Positions 10,440-21,385 of a DNA stretch of 64,000 nucleotides are shown piece by piece. Numbering within the stretch: position 1 is the stretch's first letter; each line of letters begins with the position of its first letter. Position numbers and translations under genes: made by a program. The notes under the pieces are model-generated. The model was not told the origin of the DNA, searched no databases, and saw nothing but the letters and a program-made list of their open reading frames with translations. Origin of the DNA: Lotus japonicus (taxonomy: Eukaryota > Streptophyta > Magnoliopsida > Fabales > Fabaceae); NCBI RefSeq assembly GCF_012489685.1, contig NC_080042.1:32307158-32371157 (forward strand). The letters run 5' to 3'.

Positions 10440-10683
10440 TTTTAGGATCTCTTTTTTTTTTTTTTCTTTCTTTTTATTTAACGTTGTTTTAATTAAACTC
10501 TGTTTCTTTTTATTTATTTAGTCTCTTTATTCGTTTGTGATTCTATTTGCATAGCTATATATATATTTGTGTCACATATGTTTGCAAAATTTTTTTTTTC
10601 TTCATCATAATTCTATGTTTACATCATATTTCTTTACATCATAAAATCTAGAATGGAGGATCCCTCCTCATTCTTCTGCACTC

Positions 10684-11040
10684 CTAGCGCTGCTCTGACC
10701 TATCTTTCTCCAGACGCTCCAGTACATGCTGGATGTTGTTGAGCCTGACCTTTAGCTCATCCCTCTCCAGACTCTCTTCTGAAGTCTTGAGCTTCTCTTC
10801 CAAGATTTCTTTTTCTTCCAGCAGCTTGAGTTCAAGCCGGCTGAGTTCTTGCACCTCCTCCACGAAGGCAAGAAATTCCTTCAGGTCTCTCTCCAACTCT
10901 GGACGCAGGTCCTCTTCCAGCAGTGTCCGTGTCAGCTCCGCGATGGTAGTTACACCCTCTGGATGCCTGATGTTAAGGAACAAGTCCTCTTCAAAGGCCT
11001 TCTTCCTCAACTCTTCTAGTGCTACGATGTATGATGCCAT
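10684..11040 (-). CDS. Antisense coiled-coil ORF of sirevirus B (118 aa, shortened)
   Basis: This is the homologue of the antisense ORF at 7952-8344. It starts at the same MASY codon and is about 69 percent identical over 118 residues by my count, with no gaps. The N-terminal block KAFEEDLFLNIRHP is kept and the helices are equally Glu/Lys/Leu-rich. A TAG at 10684-10686 ends it early. Beyond the stop the homology continues in frame for 11 codons to the same PPF end, so the stop is a point change. The protein differs more from copy A than the flanking non-coding DNA does. It has its own TATA box at 11095-11102. Confidence 0.68.
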   Translation of the reverse strand: MASYIVALEELRKKAFEEDLFLNIRHPEGVTTIAELTRTLLEEDLRPELERDLKEFLAFVEEVQELSRLELKLLEEKEILEEKLKTSEESLERDELKVRLNNIQHVLERLEKDRSEQR

Positions 11041-11094
11041 TTTTTTCTTACTGAAAATTGTTCGAGGTGTGAAGCTTACCTCTCTCTCCAACGC

Positions 11095-11102
11095 TTTATA
11101 TA
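11095..11102 (-). promoter_or_regulatory. TATA box of antisense ORF B
   Basis: The minus strand reads TATATAAA, 55 bases before the antisense ATG. The conserved ACCGGT box lies 83 bases further upstream at 11185-11200. Confidence 0.65.
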
Positions 11103-11843
11103 GGCTTCACTTTATCTCTGAAAGTTAATGCTCCTACAGTTTCTCGAGGTTAAGTTCTTGGTAACTGACCCTTCTCTTTACTCACTTGACCGGTGGTAAA
11201 CGTTCTTCTCTTGCATTAACTCCTCTATTTATTTCGCCTAACTCTGATTCTTGCATCGTTTTCATTTTCTTTAAACTTAGACCTTCTCTAAGGGGGAGTA
11301 CCTTGTACTTCAAGCTAAGTTTTTCACACCCCAAGCTTTTTGCTTATGACAAAAAGGGGGAGTAAACCCAGTTTTTGATGTGTAAGATGTGTTAGTGTGA
11401 TTTATTTTTCTTTAGGAGATTTTAAGAGTTCCACCTTCATGACCATAGATGTGTCACTGGGCAAATACAAGGAATACATTTCACTTCTTCTGAAGTGATT
11501 ATAAGTTGACTCTGATACCCAAGACTCTGATACCTTGTTCATGACTCTGATTACTTATGCGCTCTGATTACTCGGTTTTCATCTATGTCATAAGTTTTTC
11601 ACTCTGAACTCTTATATTATTTAGCTCAGAATCTAGACTTTACTAACGTTTTCATCAAGTATTAGATTCAGGGGGAGCTAAGCTCAGAATCAAGCAGTGA
11701 CTTGAATTCAGAATGAGTAAGATAAACTATTCACATCAGGATAAGTCTTATTCTATATCTCTAAACTCTGAGTGAATTCAGTTTAATGTTTAAGAATTGT
11801 TCATCAAAAATTTTAGTTTTGTCATCATCAAAAAGGGGGAGAT

Positions 11844-13051
11844 TGTAAGATCAAGTTTTGATCTAGTAGTACAACTCTATGTTTTGATGATTACAAGTTA
11901 ACCTTTTGATATGAACAATTGTGGTACTCTAACGTGTTTTTCTGAGTGTGCTATTTACAGGCTCTGACCTCAACTCAATCTCACACAAATCAGAAGCACA
12001 GTGTATAAAGAGTGACCCAAGCAACGCTTTCGCATTCACCATGTTCAGCATGAACAGTGGAAAAGCTTCAGAAGTTCTGAAGTTATACAAACTCTGATGA
12101 GGACTCAGTCACTAGAAGCTCTGAAGATCCAGAAGTTCTGATAATCAAGAAACACTGAAGGTTCAGATGTTCTGATGGTGTAGAAGACTCTGAAGATCCA
12201 GAAGCTGAATAGTGGAAACTCTGAAGTCCAGAAGCAAGAAACTCTGAAGGCCATGTTCTTCCCTCTGAGTTCAGAATCAGAAGATACAATGGTCAGAGGA
12301 TCTGTGCTTTCCCTCTGACTCTGATCAACCGGCTTCACAAGTTCCAATACGAAGCATTCCTCTGATCAGAAGTCTCCTAGGTTTAAAGGTCGCGTCGCTA
12401 TCCAAGTACAAAAGCTACTGTACCTTCCTGACGACCTACCTAACGTTCTCAGCCACAGCAGAAGCTGGATTTTCCAGAACTGCCCTCCAACGGTAGCATT
12501 TCCCATGCATCGCTCAACCCTAATCCTTGGAGTATATAAAGAGGCTGAAGACTGAAAGAAACAAAAAGAAGCATTCACATACGCAAGACATATTCGAAAA
12601 TCTTCTAAGTTTTCTTTCATCTGAAATTCATTGAGTTTACTATTAGCTTTTTAGAAGCAAATCTCTTGTAAACGATTCTTTGATAAACAGTTTGTTTAGT
12701 TCCTTTAGGAGATCAAGGTTGATCGGATCCTAGAGAAGACTAAGAGAGTGAATCTTAGTGTGAACTAAGTCAGTGTAATTGTTAGTCACTTGTAGGTTTC
12801 AAGTGCAGTTGTAACTCTTACCTGATTAGTGGATTGCCTTCATTCTAAGAAGGAAGAAATCACCTTAACGGGTGGACTGGAGTAGCTTGAGTGATTTATC
12901 AAGTGAACCAGGATAAAATCCTTGTGTGCTTTTCTATCTCTTATCTTTAGCACTTAAGTTCTCGAAAGATTTGTCAAAATCTTTAAGGTGGAAGTTTTAT
13001 ACTGAAAACGTTATTCAAACCCCCCCTTTCTACCGTTTTTCATACCTTCAT
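11844..13051 (+). repeat. 3' LTR of sirevirus B
   Basis: It begins with TG right after the polypurine tract (11830-11843) and ends with CA. A TATA box is at 12533-12540 (TATATAAA). Length is 1208 bases. It is nearly the same as the LTR of A. It abuts the start of the third ORF of C, nine bases before its ATG. Confidence 0.92.
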
Positions 13052-13059
13052 CATCCGCC

Positions 13060-15882
13060 ATGGAAAGAACAGAGAAAGTCGACTCTACTGATGGAAGAGT
13101 CTTTCCTCGTATGGTTGTGGGCTTAGCTACAGGACCGAGTGGTCCCTCTCTCCGTTCAAGATCCCTTGAATCTCCTCAAGTTGAAACTCAGGATTCTGGG
13201 GAAGTCATTCCAATTGCTAAGAGAAGCTATGCAGTTACTTGCAATTTTCCGCCATAAGAACTTCAAGTACTCTGTGAACTTCGAATTGATTTCAAGAATT
13301 TGGCAGAAAATGGAGTAGATCTTCTTCCCGCTGTGAAAGCTCAAGGCTGGGAAAGATACTTCAACAGGCTCTCAGGCCCCATCTACGACAAGCTTGTGAG
13401 GGAGTTTTGGAAACATGCAGACTGTGATGATCATCAAGTTGTGTCGCATGTGCTGGGCAAGAAGATCATCATCTCTGAAAGGTCTATAGCCTTACTTCTG
13501 GGTGCTGATACTATTAACGGCTACAGATTATAGACAAATGACTCCAAGTCAAAGAAGGTCAAGAATAAAATCACCTCAGTGCTGTATGCCAACTGGAAAT
13601 CTGGGAGATCTTACTTCAAGACTAAAGATCTTCATCCTGATCTGAGAGTCTGGCACAAGATCATGCTCAACTGTCTTAATCCCAGACCCTCTGGAAGCTC
13701 TCCTGAATACATCAACTTCAATCAGAAAGTGATGATGTACTTCATCAAGACAAATCAGAAGATTTGCCTTCCTTACTTCCTGTTCACATATCTAAAAGAT
13801 TGCGTCAAGAAGTCAAGAACAACTGCTGGTGTAAGCAAGAATACAATCAAGTATATTCTGTTTGGAAGACTTCTTTCTGATATCTTTGTTGAGAGCAACT
13901 TGGTCAAGGACATATTAAACGCTGGATGCTCAGAAGACTTGACTACCCTTTCTAGAGATGCTTTAACCTCTACAACTTTAAAGAGGATGGGAGTGATAGA
14001 GACCACGGTTGGAGCTGCCTCTGTTGTTCAACCGACATAAATTATGAAGAGAAGAACTCCCCTGAAAGATTACCCCCTCTAGTCCAAGACTGATGATCCA
14101 GAGGCTATCCTGCACTACATCAATGATCTGAGGAGTCAGAGTCAAGATATTGATGTTGATGAATTCTTCAGGAATCTACCAGATGCTCCTGACTATGATG
14201 ACATTCCCAAGAGGAAATCAAAGAGGAAGAAGGATGATGCTTCCGATGCCAAGGATGACTCTGAGGATGGCAACGATGATGAGCAACCACCTCAGAAGAA
14301 GAAGAAAAGGGTCAGAATTGTAACCAAGGCCATCAAGCAGGAAACCCAACAAGCACCAAGGCCTACCAAAGTTACAAGGTCTTCAGTCATGAACTCAAGT
14401 AAGTTTGTAGTTCTTTCTGATAATGATGAATCTGATGATGCTGTTACTGGTTCTTCTCCTATTCCTACCCCAACTTTACCTCCTCGTTCACCAAAATACA
14501 CCTCTGTCATGAAACCAAACACAATCATCTCCACCAAAACAACCACCACTTTTTCATCACCACCCAAGCCTTCAAAAATCCAAACATCTATCCAAGAGAA
14601 TCCAACTTGGAATAAGATTCAAGGTACACAAGCCTCTGAACCTTCCTCACCCATTCCTCTTCCATACAAACACATTACCTCTGAAGAAGAATCACCCACT
14701 CCTTCCATTTCATTTCCTACTAATACTGCAGTTTCATCACCCTTTAACAACTCTGAAACTGACCGTAACTTTTTTGGAGTTTTAAGTGACATGACCTCCA
14801 CCCTTCCTGATGAAATTATTAGAGCTCCAAGTCTAACACACGCTCGTCCTCGACCTCCTCTATACACTGCCCCAGTGACTCAGGCCACTCCTGATGTTCC
14901 ACTTCAGCCCTTCCCTCTGAATGTTCTCTTTCCTCCTCCAAAGGAAACAACAGAACCTAAAGTCTCTCTTTCCAACTACTCACCAGTAACCTCTCAGGAC
15001 TTTAAATTTCAAAATCCTGAAGTTAGCCAATCTGACCAAATTCCAGAACCAAACACCTCTGTTCAGATGACTCTGGAAAATGTGTCTCTTCACGTAGCCC
15101 CTGATACTCAAGCAACCTCTAAAGCCACCAGCAGCAATCTTGCTCCTCCACCATCACCTGAAACCAATCTTCAGATCATTCCCTATACCTACCCTGAACC
15201 AGAAACACTTCTGGAGTGCATCAACTCATTTCATGAGCAAGCATCAATGAAAGTGAGAAATCTGTAAGCTGCCACTGATCTCAGTGAGAAACCATACATT
15301 GTTGCCGATCAATGGGGACGTCACTGCAATTGGTTCCATGATCAGATTGATGATATGCTGGTAGTTTACGCTGAAGATAGAGATGAAAAGATTGAAGCTG
15401 CTAAGCAGAGGTTAGCTGCAAGAAACAGAAGAAGAGAAGTTCTACATGAAATGCGTCTGAGAGAAAGGCTCTGGCAGACTATGGAAGAAGTCAGAATAAG
15501 GAAAGAACAAGAAGAAGCTGTCAAGAAGCAACTTGCATTATCTGAAGCCGCTAAGCTTGAATCTGCTCGTTTGGAAGCTCTTGAACAAACTGCCAAGTTA
15601 GAAGCTGAGGTTGCTGCTCTGAAAGCTCAGGCCCTTGCCTCTGATGCCGCAATGGCCTCATCCTCTGCTCAAGTCATTGGTTCGGTTCCTGGCTCTGACA
15701 TTCCTTCAACCTCTGATAAAGTCGTTCCTCCTACTGCAACTGGATCTGACATTGCCTCTATTCACGCAAGACTTGATACTTTCCAGAGGCAACTCGATCA
15801 ACAAGCTGCTATCAACAAAGGCGTGCAAGACATGTTCAATATTATTCTCAGTGGATTGCCAGCACCCCAACCCAAGACTTAG
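13060..15882 (+). pseudogene. Third ORF of sirevirus C, stopped by nonsense codons
   Basis: Homologous along its whole length to the intact ORF at 4903-7752: the VVGLATG start, the YFNRL and KLVREFWKHADCDD block, basic clusters in the middle, and a Glu/Ala-rich coiled coil at the end. About 940 codons stay in one frame with no indel that shifts it. Stop codons break it at 13255, 13531, 14038, 14080 and 15265. At 14080 a TAG stands where A has TGG. It cannot make a full protein. Confidence 0.85.
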
Positions 15883-16277
15883 GAACTCTATTTCTTTTGC
15901 ACTTTCTTTTCTTATTATGTCTTTAAACTCTTTTATATTTATGCTGTTTCTAAACCTTATCTTTAATTAGCTAACGTTTCTTTCTTCTAATAGTTTATTC
16001 TCAATTTTTTTTTTCATACTCATTAGCAAACACATTCTTTTGTTTGCAAAAACACTTCCTTTATTTAATCATTTCATACATTGCATTACATTTAAAACGG
16101 AGGATTTTTCCTCATGGATTTACAACGACGTCGCATCTCTGCCTTCTCAAGCTCCAGACGATGCTGTTTGTACTCCAAGTGGACCAAGCTCTGGCGAACT
16201 TCCTGCTTCTCCTCTTCAGGACTCTCAGCCATGGCCTCAAGTGCAGCCTCCACCGCACGGATCTCTGCATAGTTGTT

Positions 16278-17644
16278 TGATGACCCTATTTTAGTAGTGT
16301 TTTTAGGGTCATTTCTTTGATATTTTTGAGTCTTTTTGTTGAGTCTCATGTAGTGTTTCATGCATTCTCATGCATTTTTATCTTTTCTTGAGTCTTTGTT
16401 TTGTTTTGGTAATTTTGTAGTTTTATAGGGAGTTTTCTTGCATTTTAAGTTAAGTTTAGGACTTGCATGATTTTTTTTTTGTTTTATGAAGGACCTCTTG
16501 TGCTAATAAGCTCTTTGAGCTTCTGGAATTTTCCTTGTCTTTTTGGTTAAGTTTGCAGATCAGAAACTGAAGGAGAAAGAAAGCCAAGAAGCATGGAATT
16601 GAAGGAGGACTTAAAGAGGACTTAAAGAGGCTTGAAAAGGGAGTTACAAGAAGCTGAAAAGGCTGTTCCAGCGAAGCTTGAGCGCCTAGGCGCTGGGAAT
16701 TGGCGCCCAGGCGCTGGGAATTGGCGCCTAGGCGCCAATTAAGCTCCAGAAGCATGTTTTTTGCATGCAATTGGCGCTCAGGCGCTGGGAATTGGCGCCT
16801 GAGCGCCCAGACTCGTTTATTTTGTGTATAAATAAGGCTTAGGCCAATTTCTTTGGAGGAGGGAGAGACATTTTACTCATTTTGGATCAAGTTTGAGAGC
16901 TGAGGAGAACCTTCGGGCTGTAGGAAGGCTTCCAACTTGTATTTTTCTCAGGTTTTCATTACATTTTCTGTATGAATTCACTAGCCATGAGTGGCTAGTT
17001 TCCTCTTTTTCTTTGGGTTAAGAGATTCTATGAAGTTTTAGTTTGTTAAATCCTATCTCTATGCGTGAGTTCTTGATTTAATCTTGTATTTCAATTCCTT
17101 TATGCATGTTTAGCTTTGGTGCACCTTTGCTATAGGCTAGATTATAATCAAATGGAAGTTTGTTATGATTTTGGGACATGAATTGAAATAGATCCTTCTA
17201 TACTTGTTTCTAGGCATAGAGTTAGGGGAGGGTTTTGTTGGCCTGAATATACATGCTTATAAACCTCTTATGAATGTTTAAGTACACAAGGAATTGGGCT
17301 TAACTTTCAGTTTGAGAGAATTACTTTTGTGAGGAATCAACTAGTAAGTACATAGGCTACAACAACAAGAGATAAATCAAGGTGTCACATGCATAGGATA
17401 GGTGGACTAAAGTGGATTAGATAATCAACAACCCAAGGCAATTTTCTATCAATTGTTATTTACAACATTATCAACATTGCTCTTTTGCAAAACTGTTGTC
17501 ACAAACAACCAAAACCAATTTCTGAATTTTATTGCTTTAGAAACTTGCAAACTTTAGCCTTAAATCAACAATTCTCACTCACAATCCCTGTGGTTCGATA
17601 TTTTAAAACCCGGAGGTATTCGTACACTTGCGAATTGACCAACA
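16278..17644 (+). mobile_element. Solo LTR (probably gypsy type) with TTGTT duplication
   Basis: The element begins TGATGACC and ends GACCAACA. The 5 bases on each side, 16273-16277 and 17645-17649, are both TTGTT. It has no internal region, so it is a solo LTR of 1367 bases left by recombination. A TATA box at 16827-16834 (TATAAATA) sets it on the plus strand. Palindromic GC-rich repeats lie just upstream. The family is unknown to me; the 3' end resembles long LTRs of plant gypsy elements. Confidence 0.88.
16680..16810 (+). repeat. GC-rich palindromic repeats in the solo LTR
   Basis: About four copies of a roughly 20-base unit around GGCGCTGGGAATTGGCGCC alternate with GCGCCTAGGCGC palindromes, in otherwise AT-rich DNA. 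They end some 20 bases before the TATA box, so a promoter or structural role is possible. Confidence 0.75.
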
Positions 17645-17911
17645 TTGTTCAACTCCCGTTAAAAGGTCTTGTAGTTCCTCCACAAACTCCAGGAACCCTC
17701 AGAGTGTGGCGTCCAACTCTGGACTCAGATCTGCCTAGCAACTGGTTTGTCAGTTGGTAGATGCTAGGATCCTCTGGGTGCCTGACGTTGAAGAAAAGAT
17801 CCTCTTCAAAGGCCTTGATCCTTAGCTCTCTAATGTAACTCTCAAAGGAAGCCATTGCAGTATTTATTACTAGAAGCAGATGAACTGTGACGACTGTTAT
17901 GGAATCTCAGT

Positions 17912-17919
17912 TATTTATA
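17912..17919 (-). promoter_or_regulatory. TATA box of antisense ORF C
   Basis: The minus strand reads TATAAATA, 57 bases before the MASF start codon. The ACCGGT box is at 18001-18016, 82 bases further upstream, although the DNA between has diverged from A and B. Confidence 0.6.
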
Positions 17920-18703
17920 CTCGAATTCAGTCTCCAGAAGTTATTGCTGAAGCAGTTTTTCGAGGTGTCTCTCTGAAAACTGATGCAAGTCTTAAAGTCT
18001 CTTGACCGGTGGTAAACCTCTTTCTCTTTCTTGGCCGGTGTTCTTCACTCCATTTAATTTCCTCATCTGCATTCATTATTTTCATAATTATTCTTATTAT
18101 CTATCTATTTTTTTATTCTCTTTAACTTAGTCCTTCTCTAAGGGGGAGTACCTTGTACTTCAAGCTAAGTTTTTCACACTCCACTCTTTTTGCTTATGAC
18201 AAAAAGGGGGAGTACACCCAGCTTTTGATGTGTATATTGTGTTAGTGTAATTTCTTTTTCTTTTGGAGAATATTAAGTGATCAATCGCTATGACTGTAGA
18301 TCTTTCATGAGGCACCAGCAAGGAAACATTTTCACTTCCTCTGAAGTGATAATATGCTCTGATAATTTAACTCTGATATCACTCCTTGATTACCTTTGAT
18401 TATTCATGCGCTCTGATAATCTCATATATATATATATATATGAATCTGACTGATATATCACTCTAATCACTATAATCATTTTAGCTCAGAATCTAGATGC
18501 TACTAACGTTTTTATTAAGTCTTAGATTCAGGGGGTGCTAAGCTCTGAATCAAGCTGTGACTTGGATTCAGAACGAGAAAAATAAACCATACATCTCAGG
18601 ATAAGTTTACCTCTGATACCCTAAACTCTGAGTGTATTCAGTTTATTGTTTAAGAATTGTTCATCAAAATACTTGGTTTTGTCATCATCAAAAAGGGGGA
18701 GAT

Positions 18704-19919
18704 TGTAAGACCAAGATTTGGTCATGTAGTACTACTCTATGTTTTGATGATTACATGTTAACTATTGTGTATGAACAATTATGGTACTCTAATGTTGTTT
18801 TCTAAGTGCTTAAATGACAGGCTCTTACTATGGTCAAAAGACACGTTCTTAGAAGCACTAAGTCAAAAAGAGTAACCAACGCAACGTTTTCTCACTCACT
18901 ATGTTCTTTTTGAACAGTAGTATATGCTTCAGAAGTTATGAAGATGATAAGCTCTGATGTGGATTCAGATCACTTAAAGTTTTGAAGTCCAGAAGTACTG
19001 AAGGTCCAGAAGCTCTGAAGGTCCAGAGGCTCTGAAGGTCCAGAAGTTCTGAAGGTCTAGAAGCTAAGAAGTGAAGATTCTGAAGTCCAAGAGTAAGCTG
19101 GCTCTGAAGACCAAGTACTTCCAACTCTGATGTCCAGAAGCAGAAGATACGAAGGTCAGAGGATCCAAGCTTCCCTCTGACTCTGATCACCAAGCTTCAC
19201 AAGTTCCAACATGAAGCGTCGCCTGATCAAAAGTCAACTAGGATAAGGCTCACGTCGCTATCCAAGTACAAAAGAAATTGTATTATCCTGACGGCCTTAC
19301 CTAAGATGTTTAGCCACAACAGAATCTGGAAGTTCCGGATTTGCCCTCCAACGGTAGCATTTCAAACAACGGATACAACCCTAATCCTTGAAGTATAAAT
19401 AAAGGCTGAAGTTGGAAGAAGACGCTAAGAAACTTTGTGCAATACTCAAGCGATATTCAATCTTTATCTTAACAATCTTTCTTCACCGTTCTTATTGTGT
19501 TTACTCTAGCTTTCTTAGAAGCACTTCATTGTAAACCAAACCTTTCAAACCGTGAGTTTGTATTTCCTTATTGGACCAAGTTTGATCAGCTCCTTGAGAA
19601 GACTAAGAGAGTGAATCTTAGTGTTTTCTAGTTCATTGTATTGTTAGTCACTGAGCAGGTTGCTAGTGAAGTTGTAACAAACATTGAATAGTGGATTGCC
19701 TTCATTCTAAGAAGGAAGAAATCACCTTAACGGGTGGATTGGACCAGCTTGAGCGATTATCAAGTGAACCAGGATAAAATACTTGTGTGCTTCTCTTCAT
19801 CTCTTATCTTTGCACCTTGTGTTGTTTGTTCGAGAGATTTGTCTAAATCTCAAGAGGGAAAAGTTTTTAGTTGAAAACGCTATTCAAACCCCCCCTTTCT
19901 ATCGTTTTTCATACCTTCA
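18704..19919 (+). repeat. 3' LTR of sirevirus C
   Basis: It starts with TG after the polypurine tract (18690-18703) and ends with CA, 1216 bases. The TATA box is at 19394-19401 (TATAAATA). It shares the C-rich end with the LTRs of A and B but differs clearly from both, in line with an older insertion. Confidence 0.9.
18981..19064 (+). repeat. 17-bp tandem repeat in LTR C
   Basis: About four copies of AGAAGCTCTGAAGGTCC, with unit starts at 18991, 19008, 19025 and 19042, lie in U3. LTRs A and B carry only scattered, degenerate versions, so the array expanded or was kept in C. Such arrays often act as enhancers; that is inference. Confidence 0.75.
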
Positions 19920-21038
19920 ATGGCCTTCCAAGTGGTGATATTCACACCACTTTGTCCGGCCTTCCACCCCTCACCATGAATCAATTTCGTTTTTGCCACT
20001 CTCGACTGCTTGCGTCACCTCCACCTCTTGGAGCAACTTTTCCAATTCTTCGTTCGAGCACCTCTTTGGCCTCCCACGCCGGCGAGGGCCGGTTGTCCGC
20101 CGCGGACGTAGACGTTCAACGTCCTTCTTTCTTGAACAGGGTTGCTCCCCTTCGACTTTGTCAACAAATTGCACGACCTCCTTGTCCTTTCGTGTACTGG
20201 TTGCTTCCTTTCTCCGTATCTGTTTTCCCGCCAGCGACACATTCCTTCGGCCGCTTACTTTTTCCGCCTTTACGCGTTTCCTCTTGAATGCGTCGTCCTC
20301 CTCTTCTAGGATGTAGTCACTCGCCCGGGCGCGAGCCTCTGTCATCGAGTGCGCTGGTTTCCGACTCAGCTTGCTGTTAAGCTTTCCCAGCAGCAATCCA
20401 TTTTTGAAAGCGCGCGCGCATGCCTGAGGCTCCGACTCCTCGATTTTCATGGACACATCACTGTACTGCTTTACGTATTGCTTCAAAGTTTCTCACTCCC
20501 TCTGTCGAACGTCATACAGATCTTCAATTGTTACCGGCTCGATCTTGCTTGCAGAGAACTGAATAAGGAATTGCGACGAGAAGTCGCGGAACTTTGCTAT
20601 AGATCCCCTTGGCAAAGCCATAAACCAAGCCATTGCCGAGCCCTTAAATGTGGATGGGAACATCCTGCACTTCACCGCATCGGAAGCTGCGCTTATTGCC
20701 ATCTTCATATTAAAATAAAGCAAATGATCTTTTGGATCAGTTTTCCCGCTGTACGCTGCCAACACAAGGCTCCTCATGTCATCGGGTATAGCCACCCCTC
20801 TCACCGCCGCTGAGAACGGCTCGACCTTCGCGACGGCCTCGGCTTCCCTCACTTCTTCACCCCACTACTTGAGGCGATAGTACTCTAACTCTTCTTGTAA
20901 ACAATCGTTTTGCAATCTGACGTCATCACCTCGTGCACGGTTCACCTCTTCACGGCGCAACCTCCTTCTTAAGCGGCGCGGTGGGGAGCCATGCCTCTGC
21001 TCCAGCTCTTCGTTGCGCCGTCGGCGACGCGATTCCAT
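19920..21038 (-). pseudogene. gag: Gag of gypsy element I, broken
   Basis: A gypsy-type Gag starts at the ATG at 21038 (an Arg-rich N-terminus, MESRRRRR). The capsid core follows (YSGKTDPKDHLLYFNMKM, then CRMFPSTFKGSAMAW) and leads to the zinc-knuckle start TKWCEYHHLEGH, where sirevirus C interrupts it. All parts are in one frame. In-frame stops stand near 20865, 20493 and 19971. Element G has sense codons at the first two, for example Gly at the second. Confidence 0.82.
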
Positions 21039-21160
21039 CAAGTTCCGTCGGATGACTAGAATTCCACCAAAAGTCCAAAATCCAAATAAAATTGCACAGA
21101 AAATCAGATTTCTCTCGAACAAATCACAATCCACGTAGTCCGGGAATGGAAGTCTACCGA

Positions 21161-21178
21161 TCCCCACAGACGGCGCCA
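21161..21178 (-). promoter_or_regulatory. Primer binding site of gypsy element I
   Basis: The minus strand reads TGGCGCCGTCTGTGGGGA, two bases inside the LTR end. It is identical to the site of element G. It is the tRNA-primed start of minus-strand DNA synthesis. Confidence 0.8.
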
Positions 21179-21385
21179 AATGTTCTATCCAAGAACATAG
21201 AGATGAGGTACGGTACCCATAGTGAAAGGATCGTGATGTGGGAATCTAGAGAGAGAAAGTAACTGAATTTCAAGCTTTTATTTCTCAAATGAGCTAAGAG
21301 TCCCTTACAATTGGTAACCGTCCCCTATTTATAGATTTGGGGGTTGGGCTTGGCGCCCCTAGTTTCTTTTAATGGGCTAGTTGGG

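Larger units (their letters stand above)
10363..13051 (+). mobile_element. Sirevirus B, 3' fragment
   Basis: The sequence resumes exactly after the LTR of A inside the end of a third ORF, matching A from about 7676. It then runs through a spacer, an antisense ORF, polypurine tracts and an LTR. There is no gag, pol or primer site. This is what is expected right of an insertion of A into B. The 5 bases after LTR A are TTGAC, the expected target duplication, whose partner would lie left of the window. Confidence 0.85.
16092..17855 (-). pseudogene. Antisense ORF of sirevirus C, split by a solo LTR
   Basis: The first part starts at 17855 (MASF, then KAFEEDLFFNVRHP) and runs to about 17650. The last part, from about 16272 to 16092, ends in MRKNPPF. 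Between them lies a solo LTR with target duplication. The middle also carries frame changes and an in-frame stop, so the gene is dead. Both ends are still clearly related to copies A and B, which dates the antisense gene to before the split of these copies. Confidence 0.7.
13052..19919 (+). mobile_element. Sirevirus C, 3' part
   Basis: Starting just before the ATG of a third ORF, this older copy runs through the full third ORF, an antisense ORF interrupted by a solo LTR, two AAAAAGGGGGAG tracts (near 18203 and 18690) and a 3' LTR. Its LTR is the most diverged of the three. It abuts the gag gene of a minus-strand gypsy element, so C looks inserted there. The 5 bases after its LTR are ATGGC. 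Confidence 0.85.
19920..21385 (-). mobile_element. Ty3/gypsy element I, 5' part (minus strand)
   Basis: Reading the minus strand: part of a 5' LTR (plus coordinates 21181 to about 21385, TATA box 21326-21333), a TGGCGCC primer site, and gag cut short by sirevirus C at 19919. The right end is lost where LINE sequence begins. The LTR and Gag are related to element G at 37685-40875. Confidence 0.8.

Noticed and set aside
20015..20316. Plus-strand ORFs opposite the gag of gypsy element I
   Set aside because: They mirror the Arg/Lys-rich gag part; the minus strand carries the known Gag motifs.
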